The notes beneath the pieces are model-generated. The model searched no databases and was not told the origin of the DNA. It was given only the letters and a program-made list of their open reading frames with translations. Below are positions 57,114 to 64,000 of a DNA stretch of 64,000 bases, piece by piece. Location of the stretch: assembly GCF_000377505.1 (NCBI RefSeq), contig NZ_KB898185.1, positions 834,980 to 898,979 of the forward strand. Direction: 5' to 3'. A program made the translations under genes and the position numbers. The stretch is from Paenibacillus massiliensis 2301065 = DSM 16942. Lineage in GTDB: Bacteria; Bacillota; Bacilli; Paenibacillales; Paenibacillaceae. The number at the start of each line of letters is the position of its first letter. The stretch's first letter is position 1.

Positions 57114-57632
57114 TTAATCAAGGAGGTGGCCTGACAGCTCATCCATTGTTTCTTTTGTCCTTTGAATTAACCTCTGCACAGATTCTCTTTGTCCCCCATT
57201 TATATTCACTTCAAAACGAACCCCTACCTCAGATAGATGTTGAACTGTTCCTATGAAAATTGCTATATCTAATCCCCTACTTGAATCGGAGTATACATGA
57301 ACAAGACGAAGAATCTCTTCCATAGTGAAGAGATAAGGAACATCAAGACTTCGATTCTCTTGAACATATATAGCACCAAGAACCGAATGGAGCGCTCTGT
57401 GACAAAGAATAAGACTTGTATCTAGCTGATGATGATTGTTCATGATTACAGCAAGTCTTACGTGATAGTCCGCGAGCTTCAGATAGTCTAAAATGTGCTC
57501 CTGAAACAGATTAGGGTCCTGAGTAGCGGCAATATAACTATTATCGCTTTCTTCTCTTATTTGGAACAAATATTGTGTCTGACTAGGATCGTAAAAACAA
57601 TGATCTTCAAATATAACAGCTTGTTCATTCAT
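57114..57632 (-). CDS. HEPN-like helical protein, module A
   Basis: A 172-residue protein paralogous to the one at 61514. Shared blocks: L-YH-LA-M-H-Q, then SLILCHRALHSVLGAIYVQEN, P-x-x-T/I-M-x-EIL-x-LVH, and LDIAIFIGTVQHLS. The helix pair with a proline-linked second half is the layout of a HEPN domain, though the catalytic R-x(4-6)-H motif is not intact (R-A-L-H). GGAGG lies 7 nt before the chosen ATG; an earlier GTG is in frame. It is divergent from an XRE regulator; the unit is duplicated at 61.5-62.5 kb. Function unknown; toxin or antitoxin roles are both possible. Confidence 0.6.
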   Translation of the reverse strand: MNEQAVIFEDHCFYDPSQTQYLFQIREESDNSYIAATQDPNLFQEHILDYLKLADYHVRLAVIMNNHHQLDTSLILCHRALHSVLGAIYVQENRSLDVPYLFTMEEILRLVHVYSDSSRGLDIAIFIGTVQHLSEVGVRFEVNINGGQRESVQRLIQRTKETMDELSGHLLD

Positions 57633-57793
57633 TGTTCCGCCTCCAGCTCTCACATGTATATTTTTCTAGCGTTTAGAGAAAACTATATCATAAATATAAC
57701 TATATAGTAGTTTTATTTCAAATAAACTTACTATCTATTAGTTAAAGACTTTGTCTCGATTCACTACACTTCTAAATAAGAGGGGTGTACATA

Positions 57794-58141
57794 ATGTCTG
57801 AGCTTTTAGAGTTAGTCGGTTCTCGAATCAGAGATTTACGAAAAACCAAAGATCTCTCACAAGAAGCTTTGGCTGAGAAGGCTGGATTTAATCCGAGCTA
57901 TATTGGATTCATTGAACGAGCCGAACGTAATATTTCATTGAAAAATTTAGAAAAAATCGCACACGCCTTAGATGTCGGCGTAAATGAGCTATTTACATAT
58001 GTACAAGAAAATGCATCATTGTCTAGTGAGGACGCGAATATGAAGCATCTGGTCACACTACTAAGAACACGCGAGCCCGAGGAGATTGCCATGGCTCTTA
58101 GTGTTCTTAAGGAAATATTTAAAACCTATGATCTGAAATAA
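57794..58141 (+). CDS. XRE family regulator, module A
   Basis: A 115-residue HTH protein. The SinR/Cro-type domain is VGSRIRDLRKTKDLSQEALAEKAGFNPSYIGFIERAERNISLKNLEKIAHALDV (residues ~6-60). The tail (MKHLVTLLRTREPEEIAMALSVLKEI) is a helical pair also found in module B. GGGGTG is 6-7 nt before the ATG; a GTG three codons earlier lies inside it. Divergent from the HEPN-like gene with 161 bp between, so it probably controls that gene and itself. Confidence 0.9.
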   Translation: MSELLELVGSRIRDLRKTKDLSQEALAEKAGFNPSYIGFIERAERNISLKNLEKIAHALDVGVNELFTYVQENASLSSEDANMKHLVTLLRTREPEEIAMALSVLKEIFKTYDLK

Positions 58142-58207
58142 AGAAGACACAATGCTTGAATATAAAGTGAGCAATTAATTGGAACTGATCGGATAATATT
58201 AGACTAA

Positions 58208-58462
58208 TTAAAACATGAGATATGCAACATATGCAGACAAAGCTCCTCCGCTATACATTGCTACGTAGATCGCACGTCGCTCCATGTCATTCTCTCCCCA
58301 ATTTTCGTCCCTAGCCGAAGGCAATATTGCTTCATGCAGCGTAATGATCTGCATATGCTTGTATGGATCAATTTCTGCACCGTGAATAGTGACACGTACA
58401 TGTTGAGCAGCCTCTGGTACACGGGTAGTAGTGTGGCATACTTTGTCGGCTTCCGTAGCCAC
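58208..58462 (-). CDS. Small hypothetical protein
   Basis: An 84-residue protein read from a GTG that has GAAGGA 8 nt upstream. It contains VRVTIHGAEIDPYKHMQIITLHEAILPSA and a hydrophobic end (MYSGGALSAYVAYLMF). I do not recognise a family; it could be the remnant of a larger gene. It lies between the XRE gene of module A and the terminator of the helicase operon, and is in AT-average sequence. Confidence 0.35.
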   Translation of the reverse strand: MATEADKVCHTTTRVPEAAQHVRVTIHGAEIDPYKHMQIITLHEAILPSARDENWGENDMERRAIYVAMYSGGALSAYVAYLMF

Positions 58463-58499
58463 TGCAACAGTCCTTCAGCAACTTAACAGCCGCATCGAA

Positions 58500-58543
58500 A
58501 AGAACTGCCTCGGCGAATCATCACCAACGATTAGGCAGTTCTT
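58500..58543 (-). terminator. Terminator of the PLD-helicase operon
   Basis: A perfect 11-bp stem, AAGAACTGCCT / AGGCAGTTCTT, with a 22-nt loop, followed on the minus strand by TTTTCG. Located 9 nt past the helicase stop codon. Confidence 0.8.
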
Positions 58544-58551
58544 CCTATATG

Positions 58552-60996
58552 TTATTCTCTTGTTCCACGCTCAAAATGAACGTGAAGTCGATACAAGCAA
58601 ATTTCTTTCGTCCAGCGGTGCAACAATGCGCCTTCTCTATCGCCATCAATCTTTACATTAAGCGAGAAGACATCATTCTCGAATTGCGTCATACTTCCCT
58701 TGGCCCCGCTCCATTTAGACATGGGCATATCTGCAATCAGCTTACGAATGTCTGCCGCGGTCTTCTCATTCCATTCTTCCAGAGCAAGCTTGTCCTTGTC
58801 AGAGAAGTCTTTGCGCTTGCGGTACTCCTTTTCCGTCAGATACGTATGGAAGTATTCAGCTACCTCACTTGGTGTCACAGAGTCCAGCCAGCGTTCCACA
58901 CCTCTCTCTAGCATGTATAGCAATACGACCATTTTGTAGCTCTTGTTCATGACCGTCTTCTCTACATCCTGCAGCCAGTCCTGCTGACGAACATAGATTG
59001 CGCCCTCGTCGGACGATAGTAGCTCCGCCCAGTAGAGAAAGCCGACATATGAGCCGAACTCACTCCGATAGCCAATACTCTGCGAACGTCCCAGTAAGTG
59101 CAGCTCCAGATACGTCGGAATGCGGCCAAGCTCCTGTTTAACCTCCATAAAATCACTAAGCAGCTTCTCACGACGTGGAAGTCGCTTACGACTGAGTTCT
59201 TGAAGCAGATTCACCACCTGAACGTCCAAATGAATCTCACAGCCTGCGGGAGCCTCCGGCAGCACAAATTCTTGCCTTTTCTCACTTGCACGCTCTTCTC
59301 CTCGCATATCCAGTAGGCTCAGCTTCACATCTGCATTCCGGTAATTCCCGATTAGATCGATAATGACACAATGAGACTTACCTTCAGCAAGGCGCAGACC
59401 ACGCCCAACCTGTTGAGTGAAGATGGTAAGAGACTCTGTCGGGCGAACGAACAGCAGCGTATCCACACGGGGAATATCAGTCCCTTCATTGAACAGGTCT
59501 ACGGTCATGACCACGTCCAGCTCCCCATCACTCAACTGCCGTATGGCTTCCTCACGCGACATTTCTGTTGTCCGAGAATGTAGGCTCAGCACATTTACTC
59601 CCCGAACTCGAAAATATCCAGCCAAGTAATCCGCTTGACGGATGGATGAGCAAAAGCCAATCGTACGTGTCTGTTTGTGCTGTAGCCAAGCCGCATAGAT
59701 TTTCTCCGCATACTCCTCATCCAACTGTGCTGCCAGGAGCTGATCCTCATCATAACGAGTGCCCATCCAACGAATCTGCGAATAATCAATATCATCGAAT
59801 ATACCGTAATATTGAAATGGCGATAGCCAGCCTTTACGAATGGCCTCGATAAAATGGATCTGATAAGCCACATTCCCATCACACAGAGCGTACACATCCT
59901 TGCCATCGAGCCGATCCGGGGTCGCAGTAATTCCTAATAGAAATTGTGGGCTGAAATGTTGAATAACAGACGTGTAAGTCTTGGCAGCGGCATGATGGAA
60001 TTCATCCACCACGACCAGATCGAACGCATTCGTTGCAAACGCATCACGATGCTTCTGCATACTTAGTGTGAAGATGGACGCATATACACAATCCGCATCG
60101 CCTTCCTTGTACTGCCCATTGTATATTCCGTGACTTCGCTCAGGCATGATCTGTAGAAAGGACCGCTTGGCTTGATATAAAATCTCTTCACGGTGCGCAA
60201 TGAACAATACGCGTCTGAATCTTTGAGCAAAGAATCCCGCGAGATAGGTCTTGCCAAGCCCCGTCGCCATGATAACCATGGCTTTATCGTACTGCTCCTC
60301 CATCGTTCCTGTCAGCGCTTCGAGTGCAGGCACCTGTGCAAAGCGTGGTTCAATGGGTGTAAATGGTATATTTACTGCTGCTTCTGCCAGTCCTCCCGTA
60401 GCTCCAACACTAATCTCGGCTTCTTCCATTTCAGTGATGCGCCTAATCATTTCAGGGTTCTTCTGATGATACTTACGATACTCTGCTTCATACAGTGCGA
60501 TCGAATCCGGATTCACGGGCAATGTCTGCTCATGGTAAAAGCTCTGCATGAACTTCTCCTGTGCCATCTGGAATGTATACGGCTCCGCTTCGGCATTCAT
60601 GGCAAGATTCCATTCATAGCCTGTCTTGAGTGCTGTAAATGAGAAATTGGACGAGCCTACGATTAATAGCCCTTCTCCATTCTGGTAATCGAAGAGATAC
60701 GCCTTGGGATGAAATGAGGTGCCCCTGCTTTGCCACAGCCTTACTTCGATTCGGGAGTCTACCTCACATAATGCCCTCAGTCCCTCGGGTTGTGTTATAT
60801 ACAGATAATCTCCAGCCAGCATGCATACCTCGGCTCCGCGTTCCGCAGCCTTCTTCAGATGCGGGGCAAGCAGCTTCACACCCGATTGCATAATAAATGA
60901 GGTCATAATATAAATGCCGGATGCACTCTGTAACCTGGGAATCAATGCATCTGCCAAATTATCCGTGATCAGCGTGACATTAAGCTTCGTCGACAT
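58552..60996 (-). CDS. PLD-nuclease / superfamily 2 helicase fusion
   Basis: An 814-residue protein. Residues ~1-150 are a phospholipase-D-like nuclease domain with an HKD motif (FHPKAYLF, about residue 97) and GSSNFS. The helicase core then follows: ATGLGKTYLAGFFAQRF (Walker A, about residue 245), VVVDEFHHAAAK (motif II, DEFH), ITATPDRLDG, TIGFCSSIRQADYLAGYF, and FNEGTDIPRVDTLLFVRPTESLTIFTQQVGRGLR (motifs V-VI). The C-terminal 250 residues are helical and of no named family. Such fusions are found in defence islands and may act on foreign DNA or RNA. Start: ATG at 60996, inside the 3' end of the MazG-like gene (17-nt overlap), with GGGTG upstream. Confidence 0.88.
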   Translation of the reverse strand: MSTKLNVTLITDNLADALIPRLQSASGIYIMTSFIMQSGVKLLAPHLKKAAERGAEVCMLAGDYLYITQPEGLRALCEVDSRIEVRLWQSRGTSFHPKAYLFDYQNGEGLLIVGSSNFSFTALKTGYEWNLAMNAEAEPYTFQMAQEKFMQSFYHEQTLPVNPDSIALYEAEYRKYHQKNPEMIRRITEMEEAEISVGATGGLAEAAVNIPFTPIEPRFAQVPALEALTGTMEEQYDKAMVIMATGLGKTYLAGFFAQRFRRVLFIAHREEILYQAKRSFLQIMPERSHGIYNGQYKEGDADCVYASIFTLSMQKHRDAFATNAFDLVVVDEFHHAAAKTYTSVIQHFSPQFLLGITATPDRLDGKDVYALCDGNVAYQIHFIEAIRKGWLSPFQYYGIFDDIDYSQIRWMGTRYDEDQLLAAQLDEEYAEKIYAAWLQHKQTRTIGFCSSIRQADYLAGYFRVRGVNVLSLHSRTTEMSREEAIRQLSDGELDVVMTVDLFNEGTDIPRVDTLLFVRPTESLTIFTQQVGRGLRLAEGKSHCVIIDLIGNYRNADVKLSLLDMRGEERASEKRQEFVLPEAPAGCEIHLDVQVVNLLQELSRKRLPRREKLLSDFMEVKQELGRIPTYLELHLLGRSQSIGYRSEFGSYVGFLYWAELLSSDEGAIYVRQQDWLQDVEKTVMNKSYKMVVLLYMLERGVERWLDSVTPSEVAEYFHTYLTEKEYRKRKDFSDKDKLALEEWNEKTAADIRKLIADMPMSKWSGAKGSMTQFENDVFSLNVKIDGDREGALLHRWTKEICLYRLHVHFERGTRE

Positions 60997-61306
60997 CGAT
61001 AAGATACACCCGTTCCTGAAAGCCTCCACGCGCCTCTGCCTTGTCTGCTCGCAGCTTGTCCAGCTCTGCCGCATTAGCACCATGAACCTCCGCCAGCGCT
61101 CGGATGACCTCCAGCATGTCTGCCAACTCTTCCAGTGCTTCCTTATCATTGGCTGCGCTCATATATTCATCCGCTTCCTCACGCAGCTTCGTGCGAAGCT
61201 CCTGCTTGTATTCGTCCAGATCAAGTATACGTGTACGGGACTCCTTTCCCGATGACGCTATAATGTGCGGAATTTTATCACGCACCAATTTGTTGTATGT
61301 AGGCAT
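60980..61306 (-). CDS. MazG-like NTP pyrophosphohydrolase
   Basis: A 108-residue all-helical protein starting MPTYNKLVRDKIPHII, the usual N-terminus of the small MazG-like / phosphoribosyl-ATP-pyrophosphohydrolase-like group. The metal site is EEADEYM and EELADMLEVIRAL (E-x-x-E and E-x-x-D helices). It would hydrolyse a nucleoside triphosphate to the monophosphate; the substrate is unknown. The ATG has AAAGG 12 nt upstream. Its stop overlaps the helicase start by 17 nt, so the two are translationally coupled and likely act together. Confidence 0.85.
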   Translation of the reverse strand: MPTYNKLVRDKIPHIIASSGKESRTRILDLDEYKQELRTKLREEADEYMSAANDKEALEELADMLEVIRALAEVHGANAAELDKLRADKAEARGGFQERVYLIDVDEA

Positions 61307-61513
61307 AAGGCATATCATCCTTTCTAAAGATGGAGCGCCTGTCTTTGGGCAAATCTCCCTTTTGGACATTATATCATTTGAAGCGGGGATAGAGGGCCTG
61401 GTTTTGTTAAGATGTTCGGTGAGGGTGAGAACATGAGAAAAAGAAAAAGCCTATCTCCTCTCACATAAGGGGAAATAAGCCTTCAATTATTCATCTGGAG
61501 AGTGGTTGTGGAT

Positions 61514-61972
61514 CTAAAGTTGCCAATCCAATATACTGCGAGTTTCGTTCAGCTTTTGCGCTAACTGATTTAGTATATCTTTGCTTCTTGCAAGCAGCTG
61601 CTCGGTATGACTTAGATCTATTAATCTAAAATCCATGCTGTCTTCCAATGATGAGAGATATTTCACCGTACCTATAAATATTGCGTTATCCAGCTCTAAT
61701 GTTGAATTATTGTGTACCAGTGGCAAAATTTCATTCATCGTAATGTCTGCGGGGGCACATGATGTATGGTTCTCTTGGGTATGCAAAGCCTTAATAATAG
61801 AGGTCAATGCCCAATCACAGAGGATGATGCAGCAATAGAACTGCTTGTGATCGAACATCATCGAAGCAAGCTTGATGTGATATTGAGATAGTTGATAGTG
61901 ATATAGGATTACAGATTGTAGCTCATTATCTTTACTAGGTTCCTTCTCTGGTTCTATATGATAATTTAACAT
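61514..61972 (-). CDS. HEPN-like helical protein, module B
   Basis: A 152-residue paralogue of the protein at 57114. YHIKLASMMFDHKQFYCCIILCDWALTSIIKALHTQEN, TMNEILPLVHN and LDNAIFIGTVKYLS line up with module A; the residues between are unlike. No R-x(4-6)-H catalytic motif is visible. GGAGGGG lies 6 nt before the ATG. Divergent from the XRE gene at 62114. The composition is AT-rich compared with the helicase operon beside it. Confidence 0.6.
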   Translation of the reverse strand: MLNYHIEPEKEPSKDNELQSVILYHYQLSQYHIKLASMMFDHKQFYCCIILCDWALTSIIKALHTQENHTSCAPADITMNEILPLVHNNSTLELDNAIFIGTVKYLSSLEDSMDFRLIDLSHTEQLLARSKDILNQLAQKLNETRSILDWQL

Positions 61973-62113
61973 GGCTACCCCTCCGTAAAGAATATACCAG
62001 TATTATACAATAAAATGATACACATAGATATTATAATATGAAATTGTATTCCTCGTTTGGTGTTTACCTTGAAGAAACTTGTCTACACTTTTGAACATAG
62101 AGGGGTGAATTTC

Positions 62114-62455
62114 TTGAGCGAGGATAAAGAAGTACTTAAGCTTGTAGGAGCTAGAATTCGTGCATTACGCAAAGAAAGAGGATATTCGCAGGAAGCCCTT
62201 GGAGAAAAAGGTGGATTTCATTTTTCATACATAGGTCAGATCGAGCGCGGAGAGAAGAATGTCTCATTGTTGAACTTGGCAAAGATTGCTGAAGCTCTAG
62301 ATGTTAATTTAGTTCAGCTTTTTGCTTATGTGAGTGAAGAGTTTGAAGTAACAGATTCTGAAACTGAAATACAAAAGATTGTTCTTTTGCTAAGAGAATC
62401 CTCTGCGGATAAATTGCAATTAGCTAAAAAAGTCATACGGGAAATTGTAACGTAA
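62114..62455 (+). CDS. XRE family regulator, module B
   Basis: A 113-residue HTH protein read from a TTG (giving MSEDKEVLKLVGARI) because GAGGGGTG lies 6-7 nt before it; 19 codons upstream in frame lack support. The DNA-binding domain VGARIRALRKERGYSQEALGEKGGFHFSYIGQIERGEKNVS is close to that of module A, as is the helical tail (EIQKIVLLLRESSADKLQLAKKVIREIV). It is followed by its own terminator. Likely repressor of the divergent HEPN-like gene. Confidence 0.9.
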   Translation: MSEDKEVLKLVGARIRALRKERGYSQEALGEKGGFHFSYIGQIERGEKNVSLLNLAKIAEALDVNLVQLFAYVSEEFEVTDSETEIQKIVLLLRESSADKLQLAKKVIREIVT

Positions 62456-62493
62456 AACACCCCATCCACTTTTCTAAGTGGCGGGGTGTTTTT
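62455..62493 (+). terminator. Terminator of the XRE gene, module B
   Basis: AAACACCCC / GGGGTGTTT outer arms with an inner CCACTT / AAGTGG stem, ending in TTTTT directly after the stop codon. Confidence 0.9.
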
Positions 62494-62787
62494 CACGTAA
62501 CTAGACAGCATTATTTTCACTATTTAATATCTTTTGTTGAATTATAGTTATGTATAAATGGTGGTCTATAAACTACCTTCACTATATTGTCGTCAAATAT
62601 CTGGAGGATTCTATCAGTTGTTTTGATGTCTGCCGACTTTTCGTCTCAGGACTTTACAACGAAAAAAACCTTAGAAGAATAGGAACTGACTCCATAGGCT
62701 CCAAGGCTCTATATCGATGTAATTGTTTGCTTTATTCATTTGAATCTCCAAATACTTTCCGTAAATACACCCTTTAACTTTGTGATA
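62494..62787. other. Gene-free stretch
   Basis: About 290 nt, AT-rich. An open frame of 75 codons (62550-62777) has no ribosome-binding site or recognisable domain and is left out. No other element seen. Confidence 0.4.
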
Positions 62788-63519
62788 CTACATCGCCTTG
62801 GTTTTACGACAGTTCGGAAAATTACTGCATCCCCAGAAGGCTACTCCTGCTTTATTCTTCCTCTTCACCATTTGAGCGCCACAGCTACATTTAATACCAT
62901 TCTGTGCTTTCGGAGTGGGCTGTTCTTTGACTACAGGAATCGCTTTAATCTTCTTATTGGAAGGCTTCCATTTTCCCCAGCTACGCAGCTTGCTATCTAC
63001 TACCCCACCATGCCAGCAATCCACCTTGAATTGCTCTGCTTCTTTTCTGGCGTCAGTCGTAAAATCGGATGTTGTTATGAGAAGGGATAGGATGCAATCA
63101 TGATTCCGTTTGGCACCGACAAGCTCACGCACCGTCATCACATTTACCTTATTATGGTCAGCATAGCATTTTGCCTGCACAGCTGTTTTTTCCCCACGCT
63201 TATCCGTAATGACTAGATCAACCCCACCATCCCTGCCACCTACCCCAACCTCTTTGACCGTGTACCCTTGATCTCTGAAGTATAGCGCCAGAAGTCGTTC
63301 GAATTCAGCACCTGTTATTTTGTCTAAAGGCAATGTCAAAATCACTTCGTCAGGCCTACATGTAGGCGAGGAACGATTGAACCCGTTGTTCTTGTTTTTA
63401 TTGCTATTGGACTTACGAGTATTAGAGCTTCTGCGCCGCCGCCTTTTTGAAGGACGAAGCAACGGAGCAAGAAATGACAGAGCAACAAGAATGATTAGGT
63501 ACCACATTGTATCTTGCAT
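62788..63519 (-). CDS. Membrane-anchored Mrr-type restriction endonuclease with zinc finger
   Basis: A 243-residue protein. An N-terminal hydrophobic helix (MWYLIILVALSFLAPLL) is followed by an Arg/Ser/Asn-rich linker. The nuclease domain is of the Mrr / PD-(D/E)xK type: ITGAEFERLLALYFRDQGY, GGVDLVITDKRGEKTAVQAKCY (catalytic D about residue 100, Q-x-K about 116), and ITTSDFTTDARKEAEQFKV. The end is a topoisomerase-type zinc ribbon (CSCGAQMVKRKNK..FWGCSNFPNC). AGGAGA lies 7 nt before the ATG. A role in restriction of foreign DNA is likely from the domain; anchoring to the membrane is unusual but recurrent in Firmicutes. Confidence 0.88.
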   Translation of the reverse strand: MQDTMWYLIILVALSFLAPLLRPSKRRRRRSSNTRKSNSNKNKNNGFNRSSPTCRPDEVILTLPLDKITGAEFERLLALYFRDQGYTVKEVGVGGRDGGVDLVITDKRGEKTAVQAKCYADHNKVNVMTVRELVGAKRNHDCILSLLITTSDFTTDARKEAEQFKVDCWHGGVVDSKLRSWGKWKPSNKKIKAIPVVKEQPTPKAQNGIKCSCGAQMVKRKNKAGVAFWGCSNFPNCRKTKAM

Positions 63520-63716
63520 ACTATTCTCCTTGATATCTCATTTTTGCAAATCAAGCGATGGGGCCTCAACTCGTCGTCACAATCTTTACGATTGAATTTG
63601 TTCCAGGCCCTAATCTAGGTCTTACAGATTAACTCATTCCATATTAATAGTCTTATAGACCCATTATCCAACATTCAACCACATTTTTCCACCACAAAAT
63701 ACAAAATCAAATCAGG
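63520..63716. other. Gene-free stretch before the insertion sequence
   Basis: About 200 nt, with no ORF carrying a ribosome-binding site. A loose inverted repeat lies in the AATC/ATTG-rich part near 63560-63630. The start of the insertion sequence is taken from the next hairpin. Confidence 0.35.
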
Positions 63717-64000
63717 ACCACCCGTCCAACGGGTGGTTTGCTCTTAGGGTATAACCCCCTGTTGCCAAACTGCGCCTAAAGACGCTAGCCTGACAGCAGG
63801 GCTGTTCAGGCTCATTGTTATTTGTCTCTTTCACTTACCAGTTAAACTGGTTTTACTTCTTTTTGCTCCGATTACTGCTGAATGGATCTTCGTATTCTTT
63901 TACACTCAGCTTATCTACTGCCTGATCGTGTGCTTCTTGCTCTCGAATATACTTTCTTACTGTTGCTTCATTTAGACCCACCGTGCTCACGTAGTATCCT
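63717..64000. mobile_element. IS200/IS605 family element, one end (truncated by the window)
   Basis: The end is marked by a perfect hairpin ACCACCCGT-CCA-ACGGGTGGT (63717-63737), the type of imperfect or perfect palindrome that single-strand transposases recognise. A second hairpin, AGCCTGACAGC / GCTGTTCAGGCT, is at 63787-63812, and ACCAGTT-A-AACTGGT at 63837-63851. The TnpA gene follows. The other end lies outside the window, so the presence of tnpB is unknown. Exact borders cannot be fixed from here. Confidence 0.75.
63853..64000 (-). CDS. tnpA: IS200/IS605 transposase TnpA, C-terminal part
   Basis: The last 48 or so residues of a Y1 (HUH) single-strand transposase, continuing beyond the right edge. 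YYVSTVGLNEATVRKYIREQ is the family's conserved C-terminal helix, whose preceding G-Y-Y-V-S strand and Lys-rich tail (NRSKKK) are usual. It runs in frame to the window edge. The catalytic HUH and Tyr residues fall outside or near the edge and could not be checked. Confidence 0.85.
   Translation of the reverse strand, partial: GYYVSTVGLNEATVRKYIREQEAHDQAVDKLSVKEYEDPFSSNRSKKK

Noticed and set aside
62550..62777. A 75-codon open frame between module B and the Mrr gene
   Set aside because: No ribosome-binding site, no recognisable domain, and AT-rich composition that gives chance frames.

Overview
The window looks like a chromosomal segment of a Paenibacillus-type Firmicute. Shine-Dalgarno sequences are strong (GGAGG-like, 6-9 nt from the start), GTG and TTG starts are common, and the gene families are typical of that group: a YesM/YesN-type two-component pair beside a sugar ABC importer, GH94 and GH2 enzymes, HelD, a YwbE-like protein, an ArAE_1 exporter, and a collagen-like/DUF4183 spore-surface locus. 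The genus is an inference from gene content; no rRNA or tRNA gene is present.

Layout. 1-9.3 kb: a GNAT acetyltransferase, three phage-tail-collar (MdpB-like) proteins on the + strand, and, converging on them, two tandemly duplicated ~1040-residue proteins with a glycine-rich N-terminal half and an alpha-helical, possibly membrane-inserting centre. 9.3-14.3 kb: a GntR regulator with an EamA-like exporter, then small hypothetical genes including a frameshifted zinc-ribbon protein. 14.3-28.1 kb: adenine deaminase, an Imm63-like gene behind a 22-bp tandem array, HelD, a candidate small RNA, exonuclease III, an ArAE exporter and three MFS transporters, one with a divergent ArsR repressor. 28.2-34.3 kb: beta-mannosidase, a LacI regulator and an orphan sugar-binding lipoprotein. 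34.4-43.6 kb: a conserved hypothetical, a large methyltransferase, a NUDIX hydrolase, a GNAT, a glycosyltransferase and the collagen-like/DUF4183 proteins. 43.7-53.8 kb: solute-binding protein and permeases, an AraC-type response regulator, a sensor kinase and cellobiose phosphorylase, which together form a beta-glucoside uptake and phosphorolysis unit. 54.2-64 kb: an accessory region with an orphan ABC ATPase, an EndoU-type polymorphic toxin with its immunity gene, two paralogous divergent HEPN-like/XRE modules that flank a MazG-like plus PLD-helicase pair, an Mrr-type nuclease and the end of an IS200/IS605 element.

The most interesting candidates are the duplicated giant proteins beside the collar-domain trio, whose C-terminal third recalls the pore-forming end of Tc-toxin A subunits; the twin HEPN-like/XRE modules around the PLD-helicase operon; the EndoU toxin, whose 3' end and immunity gene are AT-rich unlike its 5' half; a promoter-hairpins-terminator unit at 19.75-19.93 kb that looks like a small RNA; and a dispersed intergenic repeat seen three times.
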